Assembly (NCBI RefSeq): GCF_005937885.2
Contig: NZ_CP042176.1
Coordinates: forward strand, 124,001-188,000
Source of the DNA: Bradyrhizobium sp. KBS0727
GTDB lineage: Bacteria > Pseudomonadota > Alphaproteobacteria > Rhizobiales > Xanthobacteraceae
Reading direction: 5' to 3'
DNA length: 64,000 nt
Each line of letters opens with the position of its first letter. The stretch's first letter is position 1. The position numbers and the translations under genes were made by a program. Below, one piece after another: positions 55,020 to 64,000 of the stretch. Under the pieces are notes generated by a model. It made no database searches. It was not told where the DNA came from and saw only the letters and a program-made list of their open reading frames with translations.

Positions 55020-56096
55020 TCACGCCGCGGCCGGCTCGCTGCCCAGGATCTCCGACAGCGCCGACAACAGCCGGTCGGTCTGCCCGTCGGTGCCCACCGT
55101 GATCCGCAGGTAGTCGGCGATGCGTGGCGCCGAAAAATGGCGGACGATCACCGCCCGCTGGCGCAGTGCCGCGGCCAGCGCCGCGCCTGCATGCGCCGGA
55201 TGACGCGCGAACACGAAGTTGGCGGAGGACGGCAGCACGTCGAAGCCAAGCCGGACCAAGCCACGATTCAGCCGCTCCCGGCCTTCGATGACGCGCGCGC
55301 GGGCCTGTTGAAAATAGGCCTCGTCGCCCAGCGAGGCGATGGCGCCGGCCTGCGCGGGCCGGCCAAGCGGATAGGAATTGAAGCTGTCTTTGACGCGATT
55401 GAGCGCCTCGATCAGGTCGGCATCGCCGATCGCGTAGCCGATGCGAAGTCCGGCCAGCGCCCGGGACTTCGACATGGTTTGGACGACCAGAAGATTGGGA
55501 TGGGAGGCGACCAGCGGAATCGCGGTCTCGGCGCCGAAATCGACGTAGGCCTCGTCGATCACCACAGGGGCGTCGGGATGTTGCTCCAGCAACGTCGCGA
55601 TCTCGGCCCGCGACAACGCGATTCCTGTCGGCGCGTTCGGATTGGGCAGTATCAGCGCGCCGGCTGGCCTCTGATAATCGGCGATGCGGATTTGCATCGC
55701 CTCGTCGAGCGGCACCGCCTCGTAGGCGATCCCGAACAGGCGGCAATAGACCGGGTAGAAACTGTAGGTGATATCCGGGAACAATAACGGCGCGTCGTGT
55801 TTCAGCAGCGCGGCGAAGGCGTGCGCCAGCACCTCGTCCGAACCGTTGCCGACAAACACCTGTTCGGGCCGCACCCCGTGGTAGATGGCCAGCGCCATCC
55901 GCAAGGCGTTGGCCTGCGGATCCGGATACAGCCGCAACGTATCGGCCGCCTCGTTGCGAATCGCTTCCAGCGCGCGCGGCGAAGGACCGATCGGATTTTC
56001 ATTGGTGTTGAGCTTGACCAGCTCGGTCATGCGCGGCTGTTCGCCCGGCACATAGGGCGTCAGGCCATGCGTCAAACTGCTCCAGAATCGGCTCAT
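55020..56096 (-). CDS. hisC: histidinol-phosphate aminotransferase-type enzyme
   Basis: A 358-residue PLP aminotransferase of fold type [53 protein letters not shown] and the PLP-lysine motif [13 protein letters not shown] identify the HisC family, which makes histidinol phosphate from imidazole acetol phosphate. Several bacteria carry HisC paralogues that also take aromatic amino acids. It is not in a his operon here, so a broader role is possible. Confidence 0.88.
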   Translation of the reverse strand: MSRFWSSLTHGLTPYVPGEQPRMTELVKLNTNENPIGPSPRALEAIRNEAADTLRLYPDPQANALRMALAIYHGVRPEQVFVGNGSDEVLAHAFAALLKHDAPLLFPDITYSFYPVYCRLFGIAYEAVPLDEAMQIRIADYQRPAGALILPNPNAPTGIALSRAEIATLLEQHPDAPVVIDEAYVDFGAETAIPLVASHPNLLVVQTMSKSRALAGLRIGYAIGDADLIEALNRVKDSFNSYPLGRPAQAGAIASLGDEAYFQQARARVIEGRERLNRGLVRLGFDVLPSSANFVFARHPAHAGAALAAALRQRAVIVRHFSAPRIADYLRITVGTDGQTDRLLSALSEILGSEPAAA

Positions 56097-56508
56097 CTCT
56101 CGGTCCAGATCTCGTTACGCGTTTTTGGGTTCCAGTATGGCGGCAAGAAGGCGCATGAGAAAGAGAAAGGGTCCTTCGCGGATCGCGCCGCGCAGGCGAT
56201 AACACACTGAGCAAACTATCGAAATTGGAACAATTGGGAACGCCGCAAAAACTTTCTCCGGACCGTCTGTGCCGGGCTGATTTTCTGCCGTTCGGTCTGT
56301 TCATGTGGGTGTCCGGGGCTGATCGCAAGCTGCGTCTTGGCCGCGTCTTGGCCGCGACCCCGTGACGCGCGCCCGTGCCGCCCTGTTCCACGGACATCAA
56401 AACCGCTAAAAGCGGGCCGACTGAACCGAGGCCGCCAAGCCTTGGTGCACCACCTTACTGCACCGGCCGACCATTGAACGGCCTCAATGCAAACCCGGTA
56501 GATCCTTC
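56097..56508. other. intergenic stretch upstream of divergent hisC and an exported-protein gene
   Basis: About 410 bases. It contains an 11-base tandem duplication (GTCTTGGCCGC twice, about 56333-56354) and a small hairpin CCGCT-AAA-AGCGG near 56403. I see no gene; it presumably holds both promoters. Confidence 0.4.
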
Positions 56509-57447
56509 ATGAAGCCACTTCGATACTTCGCTGCGGTTGCCCTCGCTGTTGCTGCCACCTGTTCCGCCTACGCGGCGGACCCGGTGTTCGCGCCGGGCGC
56601 CAGGGTCGGCCTGGTGCCGCTGGTCGGCCTCGTCAAAGCAAAGTCCTTTGTCGGGTTCGAGACCGAGGATCACGGGGTCAAGGTGCTGATGGCGGACCTG
56701 CCCGTCGAGGCCTATGGCGAGGTTGCCAGTGCCTTCAAGGCCAATCCCGGCGGCACCGGCGGCGTCAAGCCGGAGAGCATCGAGACCGCGACGGGGCTTG
56801 CCTACTACACCGCCGAAAACGCCAAGGAAGGCGCCACCAATGTGCGGCGCTATTCGATGATCCTGCCGGGCCCAACCTTCTCGGGTTATGTCGCCGTGCA
56901 GGTCCCGGAAAACGCCTGGAAGATTTATACCGACGAAGCCGTGCGCCAGATGTTTGCGTCCGCCGTGATCCGCAACGAGGTTCCTGTCGAGGAGCAGCTT
57001 GGGACGATGCCGTTCAATATGAACGAGCTCAGCAATTTCAAGAATGTCCGCACGCTGGCGCCCGGGGCCGCCGTCATTCTCGCCGACGGCGACGAAAAGA
57101 CCGGCTTCGAAATCGCGCCCTTCATGATCGTCGGCCTGATCGGCTCCGCCCCGACCTCGCCCGATGATCGCGGCCGTTTTGCCCAGCAGATCGCGACCAC
57201 GATACCCGGCGTGCGCGACGCCAAGATCACGATGTCGGAGCCGGTACGCATCGATGGCCAGCCCGGCTACGAGACGCGGATCGATGCCACCAGCGGCAAG
57301 GACAATACGCCTGTTACCGTCGTGCAGTGGCTGCGGTTCGGCGCCCAGACCTCGATGCGCATCATCGGCAGCTCGCCGCGCGACGACTGGAGCAAGGCGT
57401 TTCCGCGCTTCCGCGCGGTGCGCGACGGCATTCAGCCACGCAGCTGA
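56509..57447 (+). CDS. hypothetical exported protein
   Basis: A 312-residue protein with a signal peptide (MKPLRYFAAVALAVAATCSAYA, cleavage after AYA). The mature domain has no motif I recognise: segments such as GARVGLVPLVGLVKAKSFVGFE, LMADLPVEAYGEV and EQLGTMPFNMNELSNFKNVRTL suggest a soluble beta-rich periplasmic fold. Similar proteins occur in Bradyrhizobium without known role. It stands alone, followed by an inverted copy of repeat family A. Confidence 0.8.
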   Translation: MKPLRYFAAVALAVAATCSAYAADPVFAPGARVGLVPLVGLVKAKSFVGFETEDHGVKVLMADLPVEAYGEVASAFKANPGGTGGVKPESIETATGLAYYTAENAKEGATNVRRYSMILPGPTFSGYVAVQVPENAWKIYTDEAVRQMFASAVIRNEVPVEEQLGTMPFNMNELSNFKNVRTLAPGAAVILADGDEKTGFEIAPFMIVGLIGSAPTSPDDRGRFAQQIATTIPGVRDAKITMSEPVRIDGQPGYETRIDATSGKDNTPVTVVQWLRFGAQTSMRIIGSSPRDDWSKAFPRFRAVRDGIQPRS

Positions 57448-57494
57448 TCGGCGTATCGCCGATCGTGCCGAAGATTCAATCGCGCGCCGCCGTT

Positions 57495-57594
57495 TAGAGC
57501 CCGGTTCTGATTGAATCAGACGCGGGCGCTGCTTTTTTGTTTTGACGCGTTGTCTTTACGCGAACCGGCAACCACTTCGCTCGAAAACGCTGTA
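57495..57594 (-). repeat. palindromic intergenic repeat, family A, copy 4 (inverted)
   Basis: The element runs in the opposite orientation to the other copies, from TAGAGC (57495) to the GCGTTTTCGAGCGAAGTGG part read on the minus strand (ending 57594). The second hairpin is degenerate here (TTCTGATTGAATCAGA kept, outer bases lost). Confidence 0.8.
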
Positions 57595-57658
57595 AGCTGC
57601 TTTACGCTCTGAGCCCGACCTGATTTGCTGGCTCCGGTCTTTGACAGGGAGATGCATC

Positions 57659-58396
57659 ATGTTCGACCGAATGTTGGATCGCTGGCAAATTCTCGCGGGA
57701 CTAGGCACCATCGCCGGCACGGCCGCGATGGCGACGGTTTTCCCGCGCGCGCTGCAGGCTGCTGCGATCAAGCCTGATGACGCATCGGCGCTGTTGGTGA
57801 TCGACGTCCAGAACTGTTTCCTGCCGGGCGGCAGCCTCGCGGTGAAGGACGGCGATCAGGTCGTGCCCGTCATCAACCGCATCGCCAAAAACTTTGCCAA
57901 TGTGGTGATGACGCAGGACTGGCACACCGCGGGCCATATCTCGTTCGCCTCATCCCATGCCGGCAAGAAGCCGTTCGAAACCGTCGATCTTCCTTACGGC
58001 AAACAGGTGCTGTGGCCCGATCACTGCGTGCAGGGAACCGACGGCGCGTCGCTGTCGAAGGACCTCTCGATCCCGCAGGCCGAGCTGATCATCCGCAAGG
58101 GTTTTCACAAGGACGTCGACAGCTATTCAGCGTTCACCGAGGCCGACGGCAAGACCACGACCGGCCTCGCCGCCTACCTGGAGGCGCGCCAGATCAAGCG
58201 CCTGTTCGTGGCCGGCCTCGCCACCGATTTCTGCGTGGCATGGACCGCGCTCGATGCGCGCAAGGCCGGCTTCGAGACCTATGTGGTCGAAGATGCCTGC
58301 CGCGGCATCGACACCCAGGGCTCGATGGCCAAAGCCTGGGCCGATATGGCCAAGGCCGGCGTCAAGCGCATCCAGTCCGCGGATATCGCGGCTTAG
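57659..58396 (+). CDS. pncA: nicotinamidase (isochorismatase family) with N-terminal signal or anchor
   Basis: A 245-residue amidohydrolase converting nicotinamide to nicotinate for NAD salvage. The catalytic triad is D49 (VIDVQN), K147 (IIRKG) and C192 (ATDFCV); the metal ligands are probably D87, H89 and H93 in TQDWHTAGH. About 35 extra residues at the N-terminus form a hydrophobic segment (ILAGLGTIAGTAAMATVFP, then LQAAA), resembling a signal peptide; most PncA proteins are cytoplasmic and lack it. AGGGAG lies 7 bases before the ATG at 57659. Confidence 0.9.
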   Translation: MFDRMLDRWQILAGLGTIAGTAAMATVFPRALQAAAIKPDDASALLVIDVQNCFLPGGSLAVKDGDQVVPVINRIAKNFANVVMTQDWHTAGHISFASSHAGKKPFETVDLPYGKQVLWPDHCVQGTDGASLSKDLSIPQAELIIRKGFHKDVDSYSAFTEADGKTTTGLAAYLEARQIKRLFVAGLATDFCVAWTALDARKAGFETYVVEDACRGIDTQGSMAKAWADMAKAGVKRIQSADIAA

Positions 58397-58406
58397 CTTC
58401 GCCTTA

Positions 58407-58538
58407 CCTCTCCCGCTTGCGGGGGAGGTCGGATCGCATCGAGAGATGCGATCCGGGTGGGGGAAGCTCTCTCCACACGAACAGTTTGACTCGCGGCGAC
58501 ACCCCCACCCCAACCCTCCCCCGCAAGCGGGAGAGGGA
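58407..58538. repeat. family B repeat, gene-less inverted pair, second copy
   Basis: A left end with its core at 58407-58428 and a right end at 58499-58538 (reverse). Inside the left end is an extra perfect hairpin GGATCGCATC-GAGA-GATGCGATCC (58431-58454). Overall length is close to that of the pair at 25990-26118. It lies between convergent pncA and grpE. Confidence 0.8.
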
Positions 58539-58573
58539 GTGCAGTACCTTCACGGATGCAGCTCGATCTAATC

Positions 58574-59179
58574 TTAGTTCTGTTCGCTCGCCGCCGCGGC
58601 TGCCTTGGCGCCGCCCTTGGAGACGCCGACCAGCGCCGGACGCAGCACGCGATCGCCGATCATGAAGCCGGCCTGCACCACCTGAACCACCGTCCCTGAT
58701 GGAACCGAGGGATCGGGCACTTCGTACATCGCCTGCTGGAAGTTCGGGTCGAACTTCTGGCCCGACGGATCGAACTTCTTGACGCCGTTCTTCTCCAACG
58801 TGTTGAGCAGCGAGCGTTCGGTCAGCTCGACGCCCTCGATGAAGGCCTTGATGCCGGGATCGGCGGTTTCCCTGGCCTCGGCCGGGATCGCATCGAGCGC
58901 GCGCTGCAGATTGTCGGCGATATCGAGAATGTCGCGCGCGAAACCAGTGATCCCATAGGTCTTGGAATCGGCGACCTCGCGCCGCGTGCGCTGGCGCAGG
59001 TTTTCCATTTCCGCCAGCGTACGCAGCGTCTTGTCGCGCGCGTCAGCCAGTTCCTTGGTCAGCGCCTCGGCTGATCCTTCCTCGGGATCGTCGGGCATGA
59101 TGTAGGGCTTGGAGACCACGGGCTCGCCGCTCTGGGCCGCGTTCGCCGGGTCTTCATTCGGCCGGTTGGGATCGGTCAT
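58574..59179 (-). CDS. grpE: nucleotide exchange factor GrpE
   Basis: A 201-residue co-chaperone that releases ADP from DnaK. An acidic N-terminus is followed by a long coiled-coil helix ([13 protein letters not shown] region around 38-90), and then the C-terminal beta-domain with [22 protein letters not shown] and [26 protein letters not shown], the family signature. It lies 118 bases downstream of hrcA, the usual alphaproteobacterial pairing, and some 4 kb from dnaK. Confidence 0.96.
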   Translation of the reverse strand: MTDPNRPNEDPANAAQSGEPVVSKPYIMPDDPEEGSAEALTKELADARDKTLRTLAEMENLRQRTRREVADSKTYGITGFARDILDIADNLQRALDAIPAEARETADPGIKAFIEGVELTERSLLNTLEKNGVKKFDPSGQKFDPNFQQAMYEVPDPSVPSGTVVQVVQAGFMIGDRVLRPALVGVSKGGAKAAAAASEQN

Positions 59180-59297
59180 AAGGCTGCCTTCTCAAAAAAC
59201 GCATCTGGTCAAATGGGGATTTGCTGCGGGGGATATCGTGCTTTAGGCGACGAAAATCAAGCGTTCATAACCGCTTTTGGGGGCAGCGGGGCTCGGA

Positions 59298-60386
59298 TTA
59301 GCCGCCCAGCATCCGGCTGACGATCCGGGCCGCATAGTCCACCGTCGGAATCACCCGTGCATAGTTCAGCCGCGTCGGCCCGATCACGCCGAGAACGCCG
59401 ACAATGCGGCCCGAGGCGTCGCTATAGGGCGCGATGATGGTGGAGGAACCGGACAACGAGAACAGCTTGTTCTCCGATCCGATGAAAATTCGCACGCCTT
59501 CGGCGCGCTCCGCCCGGCCGAGCAGGTCGATGACGCCGCGCTTGGTCTCGAGATCGTCGAACAGCGATTTGACCCGCTCAAGATCGTCCAGCGCATGCAG
59601 ATCTTCGAGCAGATTGGCGTGGCCGCGCACGATCAACTGCCGGTCCTCGGTTTCGCCGCCGGACCAGCCGGCGATGCCGGCCGCGATCACCTTCTGCGTC
59701 AGTTGATCGAGTTCGGCGCGGCTAGCCGTGAGCGCGGTTTCGAGTTCCAGCCGGGCTTCGGCGAGCGTTCGCCCGCGAATCCGCGAGTTGAGGAAATTGG
59801 TCGCTTCCGTCAGCGCCGAAGGGGGAACGCCAGGCGGCAAGGTCAGGACGCGGTTTTCGACCTGGCCGTCCTCGCCGACCAGCACCACCAGCGCGCGCTC
59901 CGGCTCCAGCCGCACGAATTCAATGTGTTTCAGCCGCGAATTGGATTTGGCGGTCAGCACCACGGCGGCGGCCCGGGTCAGTCCCGACAGCCGCGTCAGG
60001 GCTTCGCCAAGGGCTGCCTCGACCGACTGCGCGCGGCCGACGGCGGCGAGCTGGGTCTGAATCGATGACTGCTCGGCTTCGGTGAGATCGCCGACCTGCA
60101 TCAGGGCATCGACGAAGAACCGCAGACCAAGCTCGGTTGGAAGCCGGCCGGCCGAGGTATGCGGCGCGTAGATCAGGCCGAGCTGCTCGAGGTCGGACAT
60201 CACATTGCGCACCGAGGCCGGTGAGAGCGGCATCGCGATCAGGCGCGAGATATTGCGCGAGCCGACGGGTTCGCCGGTCGCGAGATAACTCTCGACGATT
60301 TGACGAAAAATGTCGCGCGAACGCTCGTTGAGCTGGGCGAGCCCCGCATTCGGCGCGATCAGACCAATCGGATCGTGGTGGGCCAA
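59298..60386 (-). CDS. hrcA: heat-inducible transcription repressor HrcA
   Basis: A 362-residue repressor of chaperonin genes through CIRCE elements. The N-terminal winged helix (about 20-90) has [24 protein letters not shown] in part and [16 protein letters not shown]. The GAF-like and insertion domains follow, ending [30 protein letters not shown]. The start is a TTG at 60384-60386 with GGAGG 8 bases upstream. I found no CIRCE palindrome in this window, so its targets (groESL) lie elsewhere. It diverges from rph. Confidence 0.96.
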   Translation of the reverse strand: MAHHDPIGLIAPNAGLAQLNERSRDIFRQIVESYLATGEPVGSRNISRLIAMPLSPASVRNVMSDLEQLGLIYAPHTSAGRLPTELGLRFFVDALMQVGDLTEAEQSSIQTQLAAVGRAQSVEAALGEALTRLSGLTRAAAVVLTAKSNSRLKHIEFVRLEPERALVVLVGEDGQVENRVLTLPPGVPPSALTEATNFLNSRIRGRTLAEARLELETALTASRAELDQLTQKVIAAGIAGWSGGETEDRQLIVRGHANLLEDLHALDDLERVKSLFDDLETKRGVIDLLGRAERAEGVRIFIGSENKLFSLSGSSTIIAPYSDASGRIVGVLGVIGPTRLNYARVIPTVDYAARIVSRMLGG

Positions 60387-60543
60387 TATTTATTCCTCCC
60401 AGCCCCTCTAATCTGTCCATCCGGGGGGCCGATGACAAGCGCGCATTCCCGCAAAACAGGGGCAAAAACCCTTGCCGCTGCCCATTCCCCCTCCTACAAG
60501 CACCGCAACCGGTTTTTGCCTGATTTTTCGAAAGGATTCTCCC

Positions 60544-61260
60544 ATGCGGCCAAGCCGCCGTGCGCCCGATCAGCTGCGTCCCGTGTCGCTGGAACGCGGC
60601 GTGGTCAAATATGCCGAAGGTTCCTGCATGGTGAAGTTTGGCGACACCCATGTGCTGGTCACCGCGACGCTGGAAGAGCGGCTGCCGCCCTGGCTCAAGG
60701 GTCAGGGGCGCGGCTGGGTCACGGCCGAATACGGCATGCTGCCGCGCGCCACGCTGGAACGTACCCGCCGCGAAGCCGCCGCCGGCAAGCAGGGCGGCCG
60801 CACCGTCGAAATCCAGCGCCTGATCGGCCGCTCGCTGCGCGCCGCCGTCGACCTCGAAGCGCTCGGCGAGCGCCAGATCACGGTCGACTGCGACGTCATC
60901 CAGGCCGATGGCGGCACCAGAACGGCCTCGATCACCGGCGCCTGGGTGGCGCTGGCCGATTGCATCGCCTGGATGAAGAACCGCAACATGATCAAGGCCA
61001 ACAACGTGCTGCGCGACAATGTCGCGGCGATCTCCTGCGGCATCTATCAGGGCACCCCGGTGCTCGATCTCGACTATGCCGAGGACTCCGAGGCCGACAC
61101 CGACGCCAATTTCGTCATGACCGGCGACGGCCGCATCATCGAGGTGCAGGGCACCGCCGAGAAGACGCCGTTCTCGCAGGACGAGTTCCTGGCGCTGATG
61201 GAACTGGCGCGCAACGGTGTCGCGCGTCTGGTGGACTTGCAGAAACTGGCCGTCGCGTAG
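60544..61260 (+). CDS. rph: ribonuclease PH
   Basis: A 238-residue phosphorolytic 3'-5' exoribonuclease that trims tRNA precursors. It has [19 protein letters not shown] at the N-terminus, [18 protein letters not shown], the RNase PH motif [25 protein letters not shown] in part, and [20 protein letters not shown] at 60544; AAAGGA lies upstream. Ordered rph-rdgB-hemW, divergent from hrcA, as in related genomes. Confidence 0.97.
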   Translation: MRPSRRAPDQLRPVSLERGVVKYAEGSCMVKFGDTHVLVTATLEERLPPWLKGQGRGWVTAEYGMLPRATLERTRREAAAGKQGGRTVEIQRLIGRSLRAAVDLEALGERQITVDCDVIQADGGTRTASITGAWVALADCIAWMKNRNMIKANNVLRDNVAAISCGIYQGTPVLDLDYAEDSEADTDANFVMTGDGRIIEVQGTAEKTPFSQDEFLALMELARNGVARLVDLQKLAVA

Positions 61261-61271
61261 TCTGATCGATC

Positions 61272-61901
61272 ATGCACCGTCGAATCACCGGCCGGCTCGT
61301 GATCGCAACCCATAATCCCGGCAAGCTCGCCGAGATGCGGGAACTGCTGACACCGCATGGCGTCGAGGCGATTTCCGCGGGCGAGCTCGGGCTCGGCGAA
61401 CCCGAAGAGACCGGCGATACGTTTCGCGCCAACGCTGCGATCAAGGCGATGGCGGCAGCGAAGGCCTCGGGGCTTCCGTCCTTCGCCGATGATTCCGGAC
61501 TGGTGGTCGAGGCGCTGGACGGCGCGCCCGGGATCCACTCGGCGCGCTGGGCCGGCGAGACCAAGGATTTCACCGCGGCGATGACGCGGATCGAACGCCT
61601 GCTGCAGGAGCGCGGCGCCACCACGTCCGAGAAACGAAGAGCGCATTTCGTCTCGGCCTTGTGCGTCGCCTGGCCCGACGATCATCTCGAAGAGGTCGAG
61701 GCGCGCGCCGACGGAGTTCTGGTGTGGCCGCCGCGCGGCACGGCCGGCTTCGGCTACGATCCGGCGTTCCAGCCCGACGGACATGCGCGTACGTTCGGCG
61801 AGATGACCTCGATCGAGAAGCACGGCCTGCCTCCTTTGGGTTTGGGCCTGTCACACCGCGCCCGCGCCTTCGTCAAACTGGCGGAGATCTGCCTTGACTA
61901 A
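61272..61901 (+). CDS. rdgB: XTP/dITP pyrophosphatase (RdgB/HAM1)
   Basis: A 209-residue house-cleaning enzyme that hydrolyses non-canonical purine triphosphates. The N-terminal LVIATHNPGKLAEMRELL is the substrate-binding signature. FADDSGLVVEALDGAPGIHSAR carries the catalytic aspartates, and GFGYDPAFQPDGHARTFGEM and SHRARA complete it. It begins 11 bases after rph and overlaps the start of hemW by 8 bases. Confidence 0.97.
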   Translation: MHRRITGRLVIATHNPGKLAEMRELLTPHGVEAISAGELGLGEPEETGDTFRANAAIKAMAAAKASGLPSFADDSGLVVEALDGAPGIHSARWAGETKDFTAAMTRIERLLQERGATTSEKRRAHFVSALCVAWPDDHLEEVEARADGVLVWPPRGTAGFGYDPAFQPDGHARTFGEMTSIEKHGLPPLGLGLSHRARAFVKLAEICLD

Positions 61902-63117
61902 CGGCAACCGCCCTCACCCTGGCCCTCCAAGAGCGAGCTCTGCTCGTCTCGGCCCGCAAGCGGGAGCGGGAAACAAGCAAGCGTTCGGCGTTTATGTGCA
62001 CTGGCCGTTCTGCCTGTCGAAATGCCCCTATTGCGATTTCAACAGCCACGTTCGCCACGCACCGATCGACGAAGCGCGCTTTGCCAGCGCCTTTGCGCGC
62101 GAGATCGAATCCACGGCCGCGCGGGTGCCGGGGCGGCAGGTGTCCTCGATCTTTCTCGGTGGCGGCACGCCGTCGCTGATGCAGCCGCACACCGTCGGCG
62201 CCGTGCTCGACGCGATCGGCAAGCACTGGCAGGTCGCCGATGACGTCGAAGTAACGCTCGAAGCCAATCCGACCAGCGTGGAGGCGACGCGGTTTCGCGG
62301 CTATCGTGCCGCCGGCGTCAACCGCGTCTCGCTCGGCGTGCAGGCGCTGGATGACGCCTCGTTGAAAGCGTTGGGCCGGCTGCATACGGCGCGCGAAGCG
62401 CTGGATGCGGTTGCGATCGCGCGCACCGTGTTCGACCGTTATTCGTTCGACCTGATCTACGCCCGCCCCGACCAGACGCCGCAGATGTGGGCCGACGAAT
62501 TGAAGCTGGCGATTTCGGAAGCCGCCGAACATCTGTCGCTCTATCAACTCACGATCGAGGAAGGCACGCCGTTCTTCGGCCTGCACGCCGCCGGCAAGCT
62601 GAAGACGCCGGACGAAGCGGTCGCCCGCGCCCTGTATGACGTGACGCAGGAGGTCTGCGCCATCAACGGCCTGCCTTCGTATGAGATTTCCAACCACGCC
62701 CGGCCGGGTGCCGAGTGCAAGCACAACCTGGTCTATTGGCGCGGCGAGGAATATGCCGGCGTCGGCCCCGGCGCCCATGGCCGCCTCGACATCAACGGCA
62801 CCAGGCACGCGATCGCGACCGAAAAGCGCCCCGAGGCCTGGCTGATGCGCGTCGAGGCCAACGGCAACGGCGTCACCACCGACGATCTCCTCAACAGCGA
62901 GGAGCGCGCCGACGAATTTTTGCTGATGGGATTGCGGCTCGCGGAAGGCATCGATCCCAAGCGCTACGCGGCGCTGTCAGGCCGCGCGCTCGATCCGGCA
63001 CGGATCGCCATCCTTCGCGACGAAGGCGCCATCACCGTCGACGCCGACGGCCGCCTGCGCGTAACGCAGTCTGGATTTCCGGTGCTGGATGCGGTGGTCG
63101 CGGATCTCGCGGCGTAA
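61894..63117 (+). CDS. hemW: radical SAM heme chaperone HemW, N-terminus encoded by a repeat
   Basis: A 407-residue radical SAM protein that binds and transfers heme. The cluster motif is C-x3-C-x2-C (CLSKCPYCDF), followed by IFLGGGTPSLM, EANPTSVE, SLGVQALDD and the HemW C-terminal domain. The start appears to be the TTG at 61894-61896, with GGAG 8 bases upstream, overlapping rdgB. Residues of about 6-28 come from a decayed family B repeat (61908-61972), so the extension before FGVYVHWPF is new. Older annotations often call it coproporphyrinogen oxidase; the catalytic differences of HemW apply. Confidence 0.94.
   Translation: MTNGNRPHPGPPRASSARLGPQAGAGNKQAFGVYVHWPFCLSKCPYCDFNSHVRHAPIDEARFASAFAREIESTAARVPGRQVSSIFLGGGTPSLMQPHTVGAVLDAIGKHWQVADDVEVTLEANPTSVEATRFRGYRAAGVNRVSLGVQALDDASLKALGRLHTAREALDAVAIARTVFDRYSFDLIYARPDQTPQMWADELKLAISEAAEHLSLYQLTIEEGTPFFGLHAAGKLKTPDEAVARALYDVTQEVCAINGLPSYEISNHARPGAECKHNLVYWRGEEYAGVGPGAHGRLDINGTRHAIATEKRPEAWLMRVEANGNGVTTDDLLNSEERADEFLLMGLRLAEGIDPKRYAALSGRALDPARIAILRDEGAITVDADGRLRVTQSGFPVLDAVVADLAA
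61908..61972 (+). repeat. decayed family B repeat inside hemW
   Basis: CCCTCACCCTGGCCCTCC, then an inserted palindrome (AGAGCGAGCTCTGCTCGTCT), then CCCGCAAGCGGGAGCGGG. This matches the right end of family B split by about 20 bases. The insert has the same place as the GCCACGC...GCGT insert in the copy at 26052-26118. It is in frame and without stops, so it is translated. Confidence 0.7.
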
Positions 63118-63122
63118 AGTTT

Positions 63123-64000
63123 CTACGCCCCGAAACTCTTCGGCGAACCGGCGACCGCGACGCCGCCGCCGGTCGCAACCTTCATCACCGCCAGCCCGCG
63201 TTCGTTGGTGCCATCGGAGCGGAATCGAAACAACCCGTCGATGCCGGCAAAACCCGACGGATTGGTCAGCGTTTCTGCCGCAAAGCGTTGCGCGCCTTGG
63301 GTGCGCGCGAGAGCTGCGACCAGCGCGACCGCGTCGTAGGTGAGGGTTGCGGTGCGAACCGGCTCGGCGCCATATTTGCTGCGGTAGCGGCCGGCGAAAC
63401 TGCGAAAGCCCGACGGGTCCGGCGCGGCGTAAAGCCCGCCCTGCAGTGCTGCGCTCGCGAACACCCGCGGATTGTCCCACAGCCCGGTGCCGAGCAACTG
63501 GATGTTGCGCAAGTTCACGCCCGCCGCCGTCAGCGCATCCGCCGTCGCCACCACGGATTCACCGTCGTCGGCGATCATCAGCGCATCGGCCGAGCCGAGG
63601 GCTGCCGCCACCGTCCGCACCGCGGCCGAGCGATCGGCGGTGTATTTCTCGAACGCAATGACGCGGCCACCTTTGCGGCCGACCGCCTGCTTGAAGGCGG
63701 CTTCCACCACATTGCCATAGGCGTTGTCGGGCACCAGTGCGGCGAACGAGCGCTTTCCGGTGCCGGCGGCGTAATCGATGATCCGGTTGACGTCGGACTC
63801 CGGGAGAAAACTCAGCAGATAGACGCCGCGCCCGGCGACGCTGGAATCGGTCGAGAACGCGATCACGGAGGTGCCGCGCGTGCGCGTTAGTTGCGCGGTC
63901 GCAGGCACCGAGGCCGCGAACAGCGGACCGAGAATGATTTCCGCGCCCTCGCCGAGCGCCTGCTGGGTGCCTTGCTGCGCGCCTTGCGGGCTGCCGCCGT
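63123..64000 (-). CDS. penicillin-binding-protein activator LpoA-like / periplasmic binding protein (partial)
   Basis: The frame is open to the window edge on its 5' side; the visible part has 291 codons plus stop. GEGAEIILGPLFAASVPA, VPDNAYGNVVEAAFKQAVGRKGG, DALMIADDG and FRSFAGRYRSKYGAEPVRTATLTYDAVALVAAL mark the type I periplasmic binding fold of the LpoA/LppC-like group, fused in other bacteria to peptidoglycan-synthase control. The N-terminal lipoprotein signal would lie beyond the window. A branched-chain-amino-acid-type binding protein is the alternative. It converges with hemW, 5 bases apart. Confidence 0.85.
   Translation of the reverse strand, partial: GGSPQGAQQGTQQALGEGAEIILGPLFAASVPATAQLTRTRGTSVIAFSTDSSVAGRGVYLLSFLPESDVNRIIDYAAGTGKRSFAALVPDNAYGNVVEAAFKQAVGRKGGRVIAFEKYTADRSAAVRTVAAALGSADALMIADDGESVVATADALTAAGVNLRNIQLLGTGLWDNPRVFASAALQGGLYAAPDPSGFRSFAGRYRSKYGAEPVRTATLTYDAVALVAALARTQGAQRFAAETLTNPSGFAGIDGLFRFRSDGTNERGLAVMKVATGGGVAVAGSPKSFGA

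Noticed and set aside
54784..55746. A minus-strand gene overlapping hisC and the gap to dnaK
   Set aside because: It is the Arg/Gly-rich out-of-frame reading of hisC and has no ribosome site.

Overview
The window reads as chromosomal DNA of a GC-rich alphaproteobacterium of the Bradyrhizobium / Nitrobacteraceae type. This is inferred from gene order (lptC-lptA-lptB-rpoN-hpf-ptsN; infC, rpmI-rplT, pheS-pheT; hrcA-grpE opposite rph-rdgB-hemW; dnaK-dnaJ-pmtA), from GTG/TTG starts with good ribosome-binding sites, and from several families of short palindromic intergenic repeats. No rRNA, CRISPR array, phage or complete insertion sequence is visible. There is one tRNA, tRNA-Leu(CAG).

Layout. 1-1000: a TetR regulator behind three operator-like repeats. 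1089-7638 (minus): nitrogen-PTS/sigma-54 and LPS-export block, headed by a short RNase D. 7800-16452: NYN-domain protein, MFS pump, a 50-residue protein, tRNA-Leu, an NDUFA9-like protein, uppP, a GST, queG and small enzymes. 16679-25928: infC (ATT start), rpmI-rplT and pheS-pheT, with ASCH and DUF559 genes inserted between pheS and pheT and an AT-rich TIR/pentapeptide gene directly after pheT. 26136-38568: amine oxidase, a papain-like hydrolase, a CsoR/CopA copper unit, an HMG-CoA-lyase/CoA-transferase pair, an MFS transporter, an EI24 protein, a possible MITE, a binding protein and a genus-type hypothetical. 38783-44853 (minus): a type III polyketide synthase with a methyltransferase and MFS exporter, next to an EmrAB-like pump. 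44932-51164: nth, an Ada-like gene, gpmA, dapB, pyrF, an FMN reductase and pmtA. 51376-64000: dnaJ, dnaK, hisC, nicotinamidase, grpE, hrcA, rph, rdgB, hemW and a partial LpoA-like lipoprotein gene.

Most of the window is housekeeping. Four places stand out. (1) A DUF559 nuclease gene at 21028-21462 sits between inverted copies of a palindromic repeat. The same inverted pair occurs without a gene at 25990-26118 and 58407-58538, and a decayed copy is translated as part of hemW. This looks like an autonomous/non-autonomous mobile repeat family. (2) A single-gene pentapeptide-repeat/TIR protein, compositionally foreign, is wedged between pheT and a TauE-like gene; it may be an NAD-cleaving defence effector. 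(3) A type III PKS, an isoprenylcysteine-methyltransferase-like enzyme and an exporter overlap by 4 bases each, behind a perfect inverted repeat. (4) A second repeat family, about 104 bp with TAGAGC/GCTCTA ends, shows compensatory changes in its hairpin.

All calls are from reading the sequence; no database search was possible. Start sites were chosen from ribosome-binding sites and family length where these allowed.
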